A DNA stretch of 64,000 nucleotides. Origin: Sinelater perroti (taxonomy: Eukaryota; Arthropoda; Insecta; Coleoptera; Elateridae). How positions within the stretch are numbered: the first letter of the stretch is position 1; each line of letters opens with the position of its first letter. The notes under the pieces are model-generated. The model did no database searches. It saw nothing but the letters and a program-made list of their open reading frames with translations, and had not been told where the DNA came from. The stretch lies in NCBI GenBank assembly GCA_036346155.1, contig JARFIY010000001.1, positions 80,060,501 to 80,124,500 on the forward strand, given 5' to 3'. The position numbers and the translations under genes were made by a program. Below, one piece after another: positions 46,866 through 59,606 of the stretch.

Positions 46866-47358
46866 TCATACTTATATATAAAAGGCGATGTGTTGGTTCG
46901 TCACACTTGCGCGATCATGTGTAAAAGCCAGAGTAATGGGTTCGGGACCACGCGGAAATACACGAACGAACGTCGTATCTTTAAAGCACAGTGCAATTTT
47001 AAAAGCTTAAATTAAAATTAAATTATTTATCCTACTGTTTTAGTTTTTCTGTTCTTTTTGAAAATTAGCATTCTTTGGTATGGAACGGGTACAAACAGCT
47101 GAGCACCACAGAAATTACATGAGAAAACGAAGAAGTGAGCAGACTGTGGATGAAAGGGCAGCAATAAATAAAACGAGGCGACGTATATGTGCTGAAAGAA
47201 CTCCAAAGAAAGTTGAAGTAGAAAACCAAGCAAGACGACGACGTTCTCAAAGAACACCAGAAGAAATAGCTGTAGAATAGTAACGATTGCTACAGAAAGT
47301 TCGTAACACTTGCATTCTCTATAGCATCCAAGCAAGCGTAGCTGGGTGTATTTTCTAG
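46866..47358 (+). mobile_element. Short Helitron-like element
   Basis: A 493 bp element beginning TC (preceded by A) and ending CTAG (followed by T), the terminal pattern and A/T target of Helitrons. A short imperfect hairpin (CCAAGC...GCTGGG) precedes the 3' CTAG. Inside, the plus-strand frame 47080-47280 reads MERVQTAEHHRNYMRKRRSE and RTPEEIAVE, an arginine/glutamate-rich repeat typical of the N-terminus of Helitron Rep/helicase proteins, then stops. So this is an internally deleted derivative. The 3' end has a relative at 38475-38553. Confidence 0.6.
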
Positions 47359-49503
47359 TTTCAAATATATATTTACATAAAGACACTATTCATCATAGTT
47401 AATACTTAACTAACAAAGAAGCCCCAAGATGCACATAAATCAAATTTGCTAAATTACTTTGTACAGACTAAATATTTATCCTAATAATTTCATTGTTGAT
47501 TCTGCTGTGATGCTATCTTGCCACATCTCCAATCCTTTTTAAAATATGTGCATTTCTCGGTATTGTTCTCCATTAAGAGTTGCAGCAGTGCCACTATCAT
47601 TTTGGGAAAAAATATGGACCATGATCCTATCAGCTATTACCCCACACCACACTGTACATATAATGGGGTGTAGTAGCAAACTGTTGAAAACAAATGACAA
47701 AGTTCAATTAGTGTTCGTAATTCTATAGCTGCAATTCTTGAAGCTGGATTTTGTAAAGAAAACAACATAAATGTCTTAAAACACGTTGATCTTCAAGTTA
47801 ATGTTTCAAGGTCACAAACTTTCTTCTACACTCTGTATGTATGCGTTTGTAAAGGCAGAATATGGTCTTCTGGTTCAAAACAAACTAGAGCCCCCTTTTT
47901 GGAAATGGTGAATAGTATTAAGTATAATCAATATATATATTTCGCAAATTCTTTGGAATTTCTCTTTTTTCTCACCCCACTGTCACATATGTCCGTCTAT
48001 AATTGCCTTTTTATACTAAATCTTCACATTCACATCCTCTTTTTTCTTTGTAATAACTGGTTATCATTTTTTGTATTTTCTCTTGCGTTAGATCATTATG
48101 TATATATTTTTCCTTTTAGCTTTTTGTTTTCCATTAATTTATTTTATCTTCCAAGTTTTCTAATTTGCCTTTATTTATTTTATATGCAGTGTTCACCCAT
48201 ACTCTCTCTTCTAGACCCCTATCTCTAATAGACCATTTCATTGAAATATTAGCAATATGTTCTTTGTGTACCAATAATCCAATTATTTTTAAAATAAAAA
48301 TATACACAACTAGATATTTTGGTACAGGTTGAGTTTTTCCATTATACAGTTTCCAAAGTTGTATTTCAGTGCTCTGGAAAAAATTACAAATTTTTTAACC
48401 ACCTGCAGCCACTCTGTATAGTGTTGAAAAGGTGGTTACCTTTGAATTTAATGATCGAGTTATGGTTTATAAACATAAGATTGCCATACAGAATTGCTGC
48501 CCAACGCCATTGGTCTCTAGAACAATGAAACACATTCTAGGAAATAACAAACCACATTTTAGATGTAAAAAATGTCTGGCATATAGTACAGAACTGTTCT
48601 CGCTGTAGGTAGAATAATGATGTCTTAATACAGTGATCACATTGTTTTTAGATAATTCAGTACTAGCCACATAATAATAACTTGGAATTGGTCTACTTCA
48701 TATTCAGCCCAATGATATGCCTATTCATAAAACGAAAGTTATATATAATGTAAAAGAGTACAAGTGGACAGTCAAACAGCCACCACAACGAATGGAACAG
48801 TGGAGTACCAATCAAGCATTACACCAAAAACAAAACAATGCATAACCGTTTACCGTTACGAACAAAACAGAATTAAATTTCTAAGAAATACAGCACAAAT
48901 TGGTGGAAAATCTTTGAAAAATAGACACTATAAAAGCAAAATCGGCAACTAAAATATCAGAACTTATTCAGCACATTATTAATTGTAAAAAGGTAGCATA
49001 GTTATAATTGTTAATTTAATGTTGCAATTGTTTATTCCTAATCATGTGCACATTATAACAATATAAACAAACAAATAATTTAAGTGATTAAATAAGAAAA
49101 TACCACAATTTCAGTTATCCTTATCAAAAATGTGATTATTTACACTCTTAAGCTAAAGACATATTTTTATCACAAAACAATTAAAAAATAATACATATCG
49201 ATAAGCATGACAATGTGCCATTAATGCTGCCTCGAGATAATCTTCAAATGATACAATTACTAATTTCTAATTTAAAACGTAGATCTGCAGCTGCATTGTG
49301 TTACACATTATAATTTGGTTTCTAATAAAATTCTTACAAGTATCACAATATTCTTTTATATTTAACCATCACTTTAATATTATTCAAAAATTAAATCTAA
49401 AGTTTTAGTCGTCGATTAACTTCTGTCAACAAAGTCTCAATTATTCACAAAGAAAATCATTACAAACAAGTCTTTGTCTGCACACTTGGAAGCACAGCTC
49501 ATG
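47359..49503. other. No gene recognised
   Basis: AT-rich sequence with short frames only. The part just below 49504 is presumably the 3' untranslated region of the RING gene. Confidence 0.45.
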
Positions 49504-49906
49504 TTACAATTGCTCTGCTCTGCAGTTGGGGCAGGTATGACTTGTGCGAAACCACATCGTAATACAGTTATCATGGAAAACGTGACCGCAACTGATGCGC
49601 TTGGTTTTGCCAGACCTTAGCTTATCCAAGCAGATTGTGCAGTTTTGGGGGACATTAGAATTCCTACGCCTTTTTGTACTGAAACAACGCAAAAAACGTT
49701 CTATTTATATGTCGCAAATCATTTCAGTACCTTGATTGATTGTCACAGTCTTCTGTTGCACTTTGCGAGGGGACGTAACAGTCGCGGATATCTTGGCTCC
49801 GATATTGATACCGCTGGTTCGTGTTTTCGCTTTTGAAGTAGTAATATATAGCGGTCCCGATCGCAACACCTACCATTAGCGCAAACGTCAGGCCAGGGTA
49901 CGACAT
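49504..49906 (-). CDS. Membrane-anchored RING-H2 finger protein, putative E3 ubiquitin ligase
   Basis: Two exons on the minus strand, 49906-49731 and 49678-49504, are joined across a 52 bp GT-AG intron (AG|GTACTG ... TTTCAG|T), giving 116 aa. The first ATG of the frame (MSYPGLTFALMVG) opens an N-terminal hydrophobic segment (about residues 5-23), likely a signal anchor. A polar linker with tyrosines follows. The C-terminus is a RING-H2 domain, residues 72-111, with ligands C72-C75, C89, H91, H94, C97, C108-C111 (C3H2C3). Such domains bind two zinc ions and recruit an E2 enzyme, so ubiquitin ligase activity on a membrane is expected. No other domain shows substrate choice, and I cannot name an orthologue. 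A possible splice acceptor (TTGCAG) 20 bp before the ATG suggests an upstream non-coding exon. Confidence 0.85.
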
Positions 49907-50413
49907 TCTGAATAGGCACCGAGGAGCTGCAAGCAAACGCCGTTAAGCTCTGGTTAATTCAAGTTAATGATGCCGTTACCCGTCCAACCATGTAAAACGG
50001 GCGCTCCGAACAATCACACGGACCACAAAACCGAAAAGACGCAAGCAAACATGTTATTTTTGTTTTGCAAGCTGGCCAACCAATCGTCAAAAACGTGCAT
50101 GTTTAACATAAAACGATGTACGTAAATCAATTTTGTGATTGATCGCGTTCAGCAACTTAAGGAAATTGGCTACTAAAAATTTTTTAAAAATTTGTTTCCT
50201 GGGTAACTAGCAAACGAAATTTTTTTGAAGCCGAATCTACGAGGGCCATTCCGAATTGACCCAAAGTATTTTCTTATATGTGGCAACAGTGCCTGAAAAA
50301 TGGCGGTATTCTAAACTTAGACAACGAAAAATTGAGTACTCAATAGTAGAGGTAATGTATTTCATACCCCCCGGTAGATCCTGCACCATCGGTTCAGCTA
50401 AGGGGTCTGCAAA

Positions 50414-50417
<4 letters not shown>

Positions 50418-50459
<42 letters not shown>
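50418..50459. repeat. (TA)n microsatellite
   Basis: About 42 bp of alternating TA. Its origin is unclear; it may be the tail of an unrecognised SINE to its left. Confidence 0.9.
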
Positions 50460-50461
<2 letters not shown>

Positions 50462-50550
50462 TATAAAGCAAAGAAAATTAATCAAACTTAGTCAATGATA
50501 AAAATTTATTATGAGATATAATAACGGGAATGGTGTAAAACCATAAATGA

Positions 50551-50860
50551 AACTTTCGACAGCGGTGTGGCGAATTAGCGAGAGGTGAAATAAACTAATG
50601 TTTCTTATGACGTCTGTTTTCGAATGAGGTATCACATGACATATGTTATGTAATGGAAAAAAGTTTGACCTCACCGTTGACCCCTTGATCTTTGTCCGAT
50701 TTGGCTGAAATTCAATAGCGAAGAAGATATTGACCTAAGGTATATATGTATGACAAGTTTGAAGTGAATCCGATGATTATAACGAAAGTTATCGTGTCTC
50801 CAGACAGACACCATGTTAAAATCATTAACTTTCGCCTATAGCGTTCCGCTGTCGAAAGTT
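50551..50860. mobile_element. 310 bp inverted-repeat element (MITE-like)
   Basis: Perfect 15 bp terminal inverted repeats AACTTTCGACAGCGG (50551-50565) and its reverse complement (50846-50860). No coding capacity. Only this copy was found in the window. It lies just beside the 3' end of the split SINE at 50869. Confidence 0.6.
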
Positions 50861-50868
50861 AATAACAG

Positions 50869-51020
50869 TAAGGTTGCTCTAACGTCCCATATGGAAGCAT
50901 AGCCTGCAAACTGAGAAGGTTGATGCCTTTTCTGCCCAGTCGTCGTGCATCATCTCTGATGCAGGGCGATGTAGCAAGCACTACGCCTTAGACGACCGCC
51001 ATTATTACGCTTTGTTCTAA
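50869..51020 (-). mobile_element. SINE family 1, copy D, 3' part (split by a LINE)
   Basis: Minus-strand distal half of a family 1 SINE: the segment with GACGACCGCCATTATTACG and GCATCATCTCTGATGCAGGG (plus-strand text) corresponds to the reverse complement of 9935-10075. It ends at the 10 bp TTTGTTCTAA (51011-51020), which reappears at 55225-55234, where the SINE resumes. Confidence 0.85.
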
Positions 51021-54000
51021 TTTTTTTTTAATTTGTAATTTAATCAACAATCAGAATACAATAATTCTATAAGCTAATCTTATGAATGTCGAGGGATGAC
51101 ATGATGAGGTTTCGTCCATCGGCGACACCTCAGGTTCTTACAGCAAGTCGATTGGCCGTTTGTTCTTGAGTCATGTGTTATCTTTTCTTAGTAGTAGGGG
51201 TTCTATGAGTGGATTGTTGTGGAATTCGAGTCGAGCATGGTGGATAGAGCTTTTCTGATGGATGACTTCATTCACAAATTTGATTTTGAGGTCATTATGT
51301 ATTGTGTTATTGGAAACGAACCACGGGGCATCTAGTATTGATCTCAACAATTTGGACTGGCATCTTTGGATTATGGAAACGTTGGTGTTGCTGGTACATC
51401 TCCAGAGTTCTATACCATAAATCCAAATTGGTATGATTATGGTTTTATAAATCAGGATTTGTTTTCTATAGCTAGCTTCGATTTTCTACCTAGTAACTAA
51501 TTTAGCTGTTTGGTGGTTAGATCTATTTGCTTCCGTTTCTTTAGTAAATGGGTTTCCAAGTTAGTTTGTCGTCCATCGTCATTCCTACGTATTTTACTTT
51601 GACTTTGCTTGGGTATTAAAACGTTGTTAAGATATACATCAGGGGTTGGGGTTTTTCGTAGAGTGAACATGATCTGACTCGATTAGCTTTAGTTTATTTT
51701 TATTCTCCATTTATTAACCCAGTTCTGTAGTTTGTTGAGGTGATCTTGTAGGTCTAGTACTGCTTGTTGAGGGTCAGGATTTATTTATAATATGGCCAAT
51801 GTACCAATTGTTGCGTTCCTTTGGTTGGATGCAATTTTGATCTTTTATTCCCTACTTTGACTTGAAACTGTCGGTCGCTAAGATAGGATTGGAGAAGGGT
51901 AATGTAAGAAGAAAGGAGTTGCTTGACTTTAGAGAGAAGACCAGTCTGTCAGACTCGGTCAAAAGCCTGGGTTACGTCGAAGAATACCGCTGAGCAGTAG
52001 CATCTGCCCTCAAAAGCTTTTTGAATGAGATCAGTTAATCGATGGATCTGTTGTATTGTTGAATGTCCTGGCCGAAATCCAAATTGATGGTGTGGTATCA
52101 AGTCTGCTGGCAAGTCGATTTTGATTCTATGTAATAGAAGCTTTTTTAATTCTTTAGAAATCACTGGGAGAAAACTTATAGGACGGAAGGAATTAGCTTT
52201 TGAAGGTTCTTTCCCTGGTTTGGCTATAGTAATTATTTCTGACAATTCAAGTGCTTTGGCCAATATTGCAGACTTAGGTTTTCATTGAATATGTATGTTA
52301 GTAGCACTAGAGCTTTTTTAGGAAGTTCTTTTAACATTTTTGGTGTAATTTTGTCTATTCCAGGAGCTATTTGAGTCCTAAAAAGTTTGATCTCTTTTTG
52401 TATTTTTCTTGGAGTAGTAAGTGTTATTTGTTGCCGTGTTTCTGTAATTCATGTGAGGTTTTCTTCTGTTTTGTGGTCTACGTCGTCGGTGTGCGGAGTA
52501 AAGATATTAGAAAAATGTTGTGCAAATAATTCGGATTTTTCTGCGCCACTCTTTGCCCATGGTCGTAAGTATGGAATTGTTTGTCTAATAGGTGGTACGG
52601 ATGCTTTGGATTTTCTTCCATTTTTAACAGGTTTTTATATTGATTGATTATAGTTGTTCATTATTCTTTAAAAGATTCTTTTCTCATTTTCTTGAGTTTA
52701 GTTTTCAGTTTGTTTGTTAGATGGTTAAATTTGGTTTTGTCAGCCGGGATTCGCATACGGTTCCAAATTGCTCTTGCTTTCCTTTTTTCTTTTAGAAGTT
52801 GTTTAATTTCTAACGGAAAATCATTGACGTATTCTTGTGGATGTTGAGGTGGAGAGGATTGTAGTGCAGCTTGGTCATTGTTAAGTCCAGATCATCCGGT
52901 GTTTACAATTTTACTTTTAGGTTTATTCTGTTTGTTAGTATGGCCCTGAACTCATCCCAGTAAGTTTTATGATTATGGAGTTTTATACCTTGTTGTTTTG
53001 GAAGAATTGTTGAGCAAATAGATGCTATCACTGGGGAATGATCAGACGATAGGTCATAGTTAGGATTTACATTTGTATAAGCTGGTGGGAGCCCTTTTGT
53101 TACAAAAAAGTCTAAAAGATCTGGTAGTTTTGCTGGGTCAGTTGGCCAATATGTTTGCGTGCCTGTAGATAAAAATGACTAATTACAATCCTGCATCTGT
53201 TTAGCCAGTTCTCTTCCTTTTGTTGTGATGAGCCGCGAGCCCCATATGGTATTCTTGCTATTACAGTCTCCTCCAGCGAGAAATTTTGAACCAAGAATTT
53301 GGAAGAACAGGTTGAAATCTTCTTTTTTTATTTTATGCCTCGGTGGACTTTAACTGAAGTGTCTTGTAGTTGATTTTTCTTATAGTTAGATAATTGATAA
53401 TGGTTTATCGATTGTCTTATAAGAATAGTACTTCCTTCGTGTGCGGTTCCATCTAGATGGTTCGTGTGGTACAGTTTATAGTTAGGAATATTAAGCTTTC
53501 TGCTGTAAAATGAGTTTCGCTTATAAGTAGGATATCAAGATGTTGTTCTTTGAGAAAGAGTATTACCTTGTCTTTGTGCTGGATTAGTTCATTTGCGTTC
53601 CAGAGTGCTCTTCTTAAAAAGTTGGCCATTACTTTAGTTTGCTGACAAGCAAGATAGTACTGAGCTGTTTTGGTGCACGAGTTGGTTAAACATTTGTCTA
53701 AATTCTTCTAAGAATTTAAGAAGTGGGATATTTACGTCGCATTATTATAACTTTTAACTGCGTTAGCATAGCTTGTGGTGTTATTCAAAAGGTCTATAGG
53801 AGGTGATTGTATGTGAGGTACATTACTGTTGATATTTTGGGTGTATTAAGGTCTTTGAATGATGCTTCTATTTTTAGTGAGATTATGATAGTAGCTGCAG
53901 CCTTTGTAGTTGGCGAGATGTGGTCCATTACATAGCGTCCACGTAGCAGAAATGTCTTTACTTTTTTTGCAAACTGTTGTGTTGTGTTGACCCACATTTT

Positions 54001-55224
54001 ACGCAGAAATAGGTTCTGTTGCAGTAGCTCTTTGAATGGCCATATAGTTGGCATCTCGTGCATTAAATTATGGTTTTGGGTTTGTTGGGGTTTCTATTAC
54101 AACTATTTTGTTTTGTAGAGCTTTTATGTTCTATACGTCCTTGTTGTTGTCTGAAGAATCTAAATCAACGAAGAACAAATTTAGAGATTCTTTAGTTTGA
54201 TACTTTTTCGCATTAATTATGTTTCTAACTAAGTGGCCTTTGGCAGTTAATTCATCCTTTATGTCTTGTAACTTTACAGTGTGATGAAGACGTTTTATGA
54301 CAACTCTGTAGGCACGGTCATTTTTTAATTGGTAGGAGTGGTAGTTGACATTCTTATCTTTTAGGTATCTTACCATTTTCTGTATGTGTCTAATGATTTG
54401 CAATTTATTTTAATAATGTTGTTTGCCATTGATCTGGTGGTGTATTCTTCTTTAGTAACCATTTCCGTTAGCTGTTCTATCATTGTTGGGTAATTTATGA
54501 CATCGTATATGAAAATTGGCGGTGGTTTTATGTCGTTTTTGGTTACAACTTCTTCCGTGTTGTCTTTATTACTATCTTCATTTGTAAGTACTGAATATTT
54601 GTTATTAGTTTTTATTTCGGATTCACTCTTATTGTTTTTTTATGTATTTTAGCACGTTTCCTTCCTTTTGTTCCTCTAGCTAACTGCCAGAGTACTGAAC
54701 TGCCTTGAGTGGAATCATCGTCCATGTATGTTTCATCATCTGATGTGGAGAGAATTCTGTATGATTGTTGGTTCGTAGCTGGTAGAGAATTTGATGTTTG
54801 TTGACTGGTTTGTGGTATATTATATAATTGTTGATTGTATGCAGGATTTGGGGGAAGGAGATGTTGTTGAGAGGAGTACGTTGATGTTTGTAGTGATTGT
54901 GGATAGTAAATTTGCATTTGGGTCGTTTGAGTGTTAGTATGTGGATAATTCTGTATAAAGTTGTTTTGTGGTAAAGTCCGGTTGCCCATTGATATCAAAA
55001 TCTGCTAAGTTCCCCGAAGGGAACATTTTTTAGAATGTTTAATACTTGTTACCAATAATTTGTATTACTTGGCTCACAAATAAGAGAAATTATTTTATTA
55101 CTATGAATATTATTGAGTCGTTTTATTTTTAAACACATCACTTTTCTGATCACATCACATTGCACTTACAGAGATAACAGAGCATTTTCAAACATGTTTA
55201 CTCTTTGAAAATCGAATAGATACT
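51021..55224 (-). mobile_element. Jockey-clade non-LTR retrotransposon inserted in a SINE
   Basis: A 4.2 kb minus-strand element with a T-run (its poly-A tail) at 51021 and a 10 bp target duplication on both sides. The 5' UTR is 55224-54990. ORF1 from 54989 (MGNRTLPQNN) has a Gln-rich N-terminus, then RAYRVVIKRLHHTVKLQDIK and LNLFFVDLDSSDNN (gag-like domain, 54310-54140) and decayed zinc knuckles near 54010. ORF2 from 53629 starts MANFLRRALWNANELIQHKD with ISETHFT (endonuclease), continues with PDLLDFFVTKG near 53120 and SSDHSPVIAS near 53040, then the RT with PISFLPVISKELKKLLLHRI, FGFRPGHSTIQQIHRL and FFDVTQAFDRV (52190-51950). The catalytic (Y/F)ADD box is missing, replaced by GTLAIL (near 51800). 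Frameshifts occur throughout. It is a near full-length but dead copy. Confidence 0.9.
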
Positions 55225-55234
55225 TTTGTTCTAA

Positions 55235-55365
55235 GTGAACGCGGGTACTCAATTATTTTTAGTGACTGCGTAGGGCACCCGCCAGGCATCAGAAAGCTCC
55301 GGAAAATGAGCCTGAGTCCATGCACAACGTAGCCAGCGTCTTAACCGCTGGACCACTCTGGCTAC
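55235..55365 (-). mobile_element. SINE family 1, copy D, 5' part (tRNA head)
   Basis: On the minus strand, from 55365: GTAGCCAGAGTGGTCCAGCG opens the tRNA-like head with an A box (TGGTCCAGCGG). The B-box region is mutated. GATGCCTGGCGGGTG and AAAAATAATTGAGTA follow, as in copy C. It continues at 51020 after the inserted LINE. Confidence 0.85.
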
Positions 55366-55739
55366 CATGAGATATATAAATACCCACAAATATAGAATAA
55401 ACATTTCAAGTTATAAAACGTCAAATAATAAATGAAATGATAAAAGCTTATCTACACTCATGGAACAATGGCATCAGTTAGCCCACCAATAAGTTCAGCA
55501 GAGAGGTGTTACGTTTTTGAGACGGGTATAACAGCAGAAGTAAATAAATTTGCGCATGCGCAATTGTTGATATACACTCAGTTGCCATTTCAAAAGCAGT
55601 AGAGCCGTGGACGATTAAATAACGCGTCTTCTTTGTTGCAACCGATTATTCGGTGGTACAGACAGCGAAGATTTCAAACTCTCACTTCAATGTTGGTCAA
55701 TGCGATATCATCACATCCCTACCAATACTGAAATAGTTT

Positions 55740-56008
55740 AATAACAGCTCGGAGAGGCGATCGGACCGTTAGAACACCAGAAAACATCGAAAGAGTTTGA
55801 TAGACCGTGGAGGCCAGCCCTCGCCGTTCAGCGGTACGATATGTTCGCGCTTTGCGCATGTCATTACAAAATCATGATAGTTCAAGAACTAAAAAAAAAG
55901 ATTATGTCCTGCGGTTTATGTTTGTAGAAACAATGCTGAAAATTTTGGAAAATGGCTGTAATTTGATAGCGAGTGACGAAACTAATTTTCACTTATTAGC
56001 GAGTAGTT
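55740..56008 (+). pseudogene. DUF4817/mariner-type transposase fragment
   Basis: On the plus strand, GDRTVRTPENIERV, two stops, then VEASPRRSAVRYVRALRMS, and after a short change DYVLRFMFVETMLKILENG and LIASDETNFHL (first catalytic Asp region). This is the N-terminal half of the same broad transposase type as 45700-46680. It breaks off exactly where jockey sequence begins (about 56000). Confidence 0.7.
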
Positions 56009-56525
56009 AATATCGACGATAGGAGTTAGTTTTGATAAATAATCTTGAATTATCTGGTTGTTCAGTGTATGTGGTATTGATTTTAGTTCACGCGCTGTTG
56101 CATTAATCTTGGTTTTGTAGATTACCAGATCCGTCTTAGTTTTTTCTTTTCTGCAATTTTTCGTTTGACGAGTATTAGGGTATATTTTTGAACCATGGGT
56201 TTTTGAGTAACAGGTGTTGATTGTTGTCGCACGGTATTAATGTGCTCAATGGTTTCATGTATAGCTGCGTTTGTTTGCAGTTGTATTTTTAAATTTATTC
56301 TCTGGTTCACTAATTCTCTGAAATATTCCTAGTTTTCTTTCTTGCTTGCTGTGTAGTTTTGGAAGATTTGGAGATTTGGGTACCTACTATATGTGATGAG
56401 TACCTGAGAATGGATACGTCTAATTGTGATTGCTATATCTTTTATGGTACAGAAATCTAACAAGTCTAGTGTTTTTTGGGGATCCGACGGACAATGTGTT
56501 GATACTTCAGTTAAAGGTGCTATAA
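55995..56525 (-). pseudogene. Jockey LINE fragment, endonuclease end to RT linker
   Basis: On the minus strand, PLTEVSTHCPSDPQKTLDLL and DFCTIKDIAI (endonuclease, about 56520-56430), NQRINLKIQLQTNAAIHETI, then RKIAEKKKLRRIW (56310-56122), and after a frame change KINATARELKSI and IIQDYLSKLTPI. This is the stretch between the endonuclease and RT of a jockey element. The 5' side abuts the LINE at 56528-59540, suggesting that LINE inserted into it. Confidence 0.7.
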
Positions 56526-56527
56526 AT

Positions 56528-59500
56528 TACTTTCTCTCATTCTTCTTCTTGTGGTTCCTATCCGTTACCCGATGTTGGCAATCATCTTGGCTATTCTCGT
56601 TTTGTTGGCGACGACTTTAAAAAGCTCCATTGTTGTCTTGGCATACCATTGTTTTAAGTTTTTCAACCATTGTATACATCTTCTGACTGAACCTCTCTTT
56701 CCTATTATTTTTCCTTGTAATGTCAGTTGTAAAATTTCACATCTTTTGGGATTCTTTATTGCATGACCTAGATATTCCAATGTTTGCCTTTTTATTGTGG
56801 CGACTACTTCTGTTTCTTTTTTTATTCTTTTTAGATCTCCCTTGTTAGTTACGTGGTCGACCCATGAAACTTTTAACATGCGGTGGTATGTCCACACTTC
56901 AAATGCTTCCAATATTTTGCTTGTCACCTTTGTTAGAGCCCATAACTCAACTCCGTACAAAGAAGACATAACATCTGAGTAATCTAACCATTGTATTTAG
57001 TTCTATGTCATGACTACAGAGAATGTTTTTCATTTTTATAAATGCTGCTCGGGGTTTGGCTATTCTGCACTTTATTTCTAGAGAGTGATACTATTGTTCA
57101 TCTATCGTGCTCCCTAGGTATGTATATTCTGTAACTATTTTTATTCTTCGATTGTCAACGTTTGTCCAGGTATAGCGTTTTTGCTAATTACCATGTATTT
57201 CGTCTTTTGTCAATTTAGTGATAGTCCATATTTCCTGCTAGTTTGATTGATCTTATTTAATATCGTTTGTAGATCGGCTAGATTGTTCGCAAAAATTACT
57301 GTGTCGTCTGCGTACCTTATATTATTAATGGTTCTACCATTAACTACTATTTCAATATCACTATTCTTCTTTAAATATCTCCTCCGAGTAAAGATTCAAT
57401 AATACAGGAGCAAAACGCAGCCTTGCCTTACTCTTTGCTGTATTTCTATTCAATTTATGATTTGATCATCCACTCTGATCTCCGCGGATTGATACCAGTA
57501 TAGATTAATAATTATCTTTTTGTCTATGCCTATTTTTTCTAGAATTTCTATCATTTTTTGGTGTTGTGCTTGGTCAAAAACTTTGTGATAGTTTATAAAG
57601 CAAGCATACACGTCACAATTAACGTCCCGACATCTCTGAAATGGTTCCCACATGATCTTTTTATAAATTCTACTGTGTATTTTTTTTAGTAGTACTTTCA
57701 GAGCTCATTACACTTATAGTGCGATGTTCATTACACTTCTTTGCATTTACTTTTTTCGGAAGACCTACGAAGTCTTTAGGCATTATCTCCGTGTCGTAGA
57801 TCCTATTGTATAGTTTGGTTAGTATCTATACCATCGTCATTTAATTGTTTAAATAATTCTATTCTTATTCCATCCGGGACGGCTGCTTCTCCATCTCTTG
57901 CTCTTGATTTAGTTGCGGTGACTGCTTCTTTTGTTATTGCAGGTCCCATTGTAAGATTGTTCTTTGTTTGCTTGTTTGGTATTGTATCACTGAATAATTG
58001 TTTTACATAATTTTCCCATATCTTTAGCTTTTTATTGATGTTAACAACGCGACCTTAGCCATGAACTATATTTCCAGACGTTCTTTTCTTATATAATCCC
58101 ACGGCTTCTTTAATCTTTTTATGTATGTTGAAAGAATGATGTTTCCTTTCTAATTTTTCTATTTCTGCCCATTCCGCTCTCAACCAATTATTTTTAGCTT
58201 CTCTAATTTTTCGTCTATTTCTTTGTACATGTTTACGTTGATATTTTTACATTTCCTTCTTGGTTCTATCACTCTCAAAATCTCTTCTGCCATCCACATT
58301 TTCTTTTTATATACATTATCACTCTATAAAACTTTTCCGTGGTATCTTTAGTGGCCTTTTAATTTATTCCCATATGGTTTCTATGTCATTTGATCTGATA
58401 TATTTGATTGTTTTGCATTTGTTCTTACTATTTGTAGAATCTCCTGATTTTTTAGTTTAGACATGCCATTTGTGGTATGTAGTTCTTTTATTCTTTTCAA
58501 TTTAATTTTCAGTGTTCTCACTACTGGATTATAATTAGACCCTATATCCGCTCCCGGATATGGATGCATTGCAGTCATGCTATTACAAAATCTTTTATTG
58601 ATTACAATATAATCTATCTGGTTTCTTACGATGTTTTCTTCCGTATCCCCTGGGCTTGCGCCACGTGTATAGTCTTTAGGGTGGAAGTTTGGAAAACGTG
58701 TTTGATGCTACATATTTTTCTTCTGTACATAATTGAACTAACCGTGCTCCTCTTGGATTTCTTTCCCCCAAGCTGTACACGCCTATATATTTACCATCTC
58801 TGCCCTTTCTAATCTTCGCGTTGTAATAGACCATAATTTTTGGTTTATTATTTCTGCGACCTCATTCTGGAATATTTCAATTTGTACAATATCGATAGTA
58901 GTTGGTTCCGCCCTTAGTATTAGCAGCAATCTGTCTGATAGGGATTAAATCTATTTTTATTCTTTGCATTTCTTGGATGGTATTACGAATTTTTCCTAAT
59001 CTGAATATGCTTTTGACATTCCAAGTAGTTATTCTGATCGTCCTCCTATTTTTCTCTGCCATTTTCACAGTTTTGTTCATCACCGTTCCCCCCGGACATC
59101 CGATTGAAGAATTTTTACGTCCGGAATATTTAGTTTTGAACACTGCCATGATGATACTAAGGATATCCGTATGGATCTTTAATATAGTGCTGCCCTTGTC
59201 CTTGTTGCCTTCTGCATCCTTACGCCGTTGATCACATATGTGCTTCATCCGCTTTTAAGGCCAATTTCTTGGCTTTCTTGGCTCGGGACAAAAGAATGTC
59301 CTATCCTCGTTAGTTCATCCACCCTAAGCTGTTGACCATCCCGTAGGGAACCGCTTGTATCGGCGGTCAGTCGGTTATCTGTGCTAGTTGTCGCCCGTCT
59401 CGAGTATTTTATTTCCTCGGTCCCCGCTATATCGAGCATCCCTCTATCTGTCCAGTTAGGGACTAGCAACCCCGCTAGGTTTCTCTCATTGCTTTGAATA

Positions 59501-59540
59501 ATTCTCTGCCGCGGGTTAGAGTCACTCTGGATCCCCATTC
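56528..59540 (-). pseudogene. LINE (endonuclease-reverse transcriptase), copy 2
   Basis: The minus-strand element has recognisable order. A 5' leader frame at 59538-59245 contains NERNLAGLLVPNWTDRGMLD and DGQQLRVDELTR. The endonuclease start at 59070-58890 has RTIRITTWNVKSIFRLGKI and IQEMQRIKIDLI. The endonuclease end near 58570 has YPGADIGSNYNPVV. The RT palm at 57650-57450 has DVYACFINYHKVFDQAQHQK and SAEIRVDDQI. A YADDT-type box sits near 57315 (IRYADDTVIF). The tail at 56969-56565 has YGVELWALTKVTSKILEAFE and LKVSWVDHVTN. Stops and shifts divide all of these. It is of the same general group as copy 1 at 25470-28480, but better preserved at the 3' end. Confidence 0.85.
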
Positions 59541-59606
59541 CTGATGCTTAAAATTGCTATAAATCTGGGTTCGAGTGTATTGAAAAAGGATTGAAATTGT
59601 TTTTTC

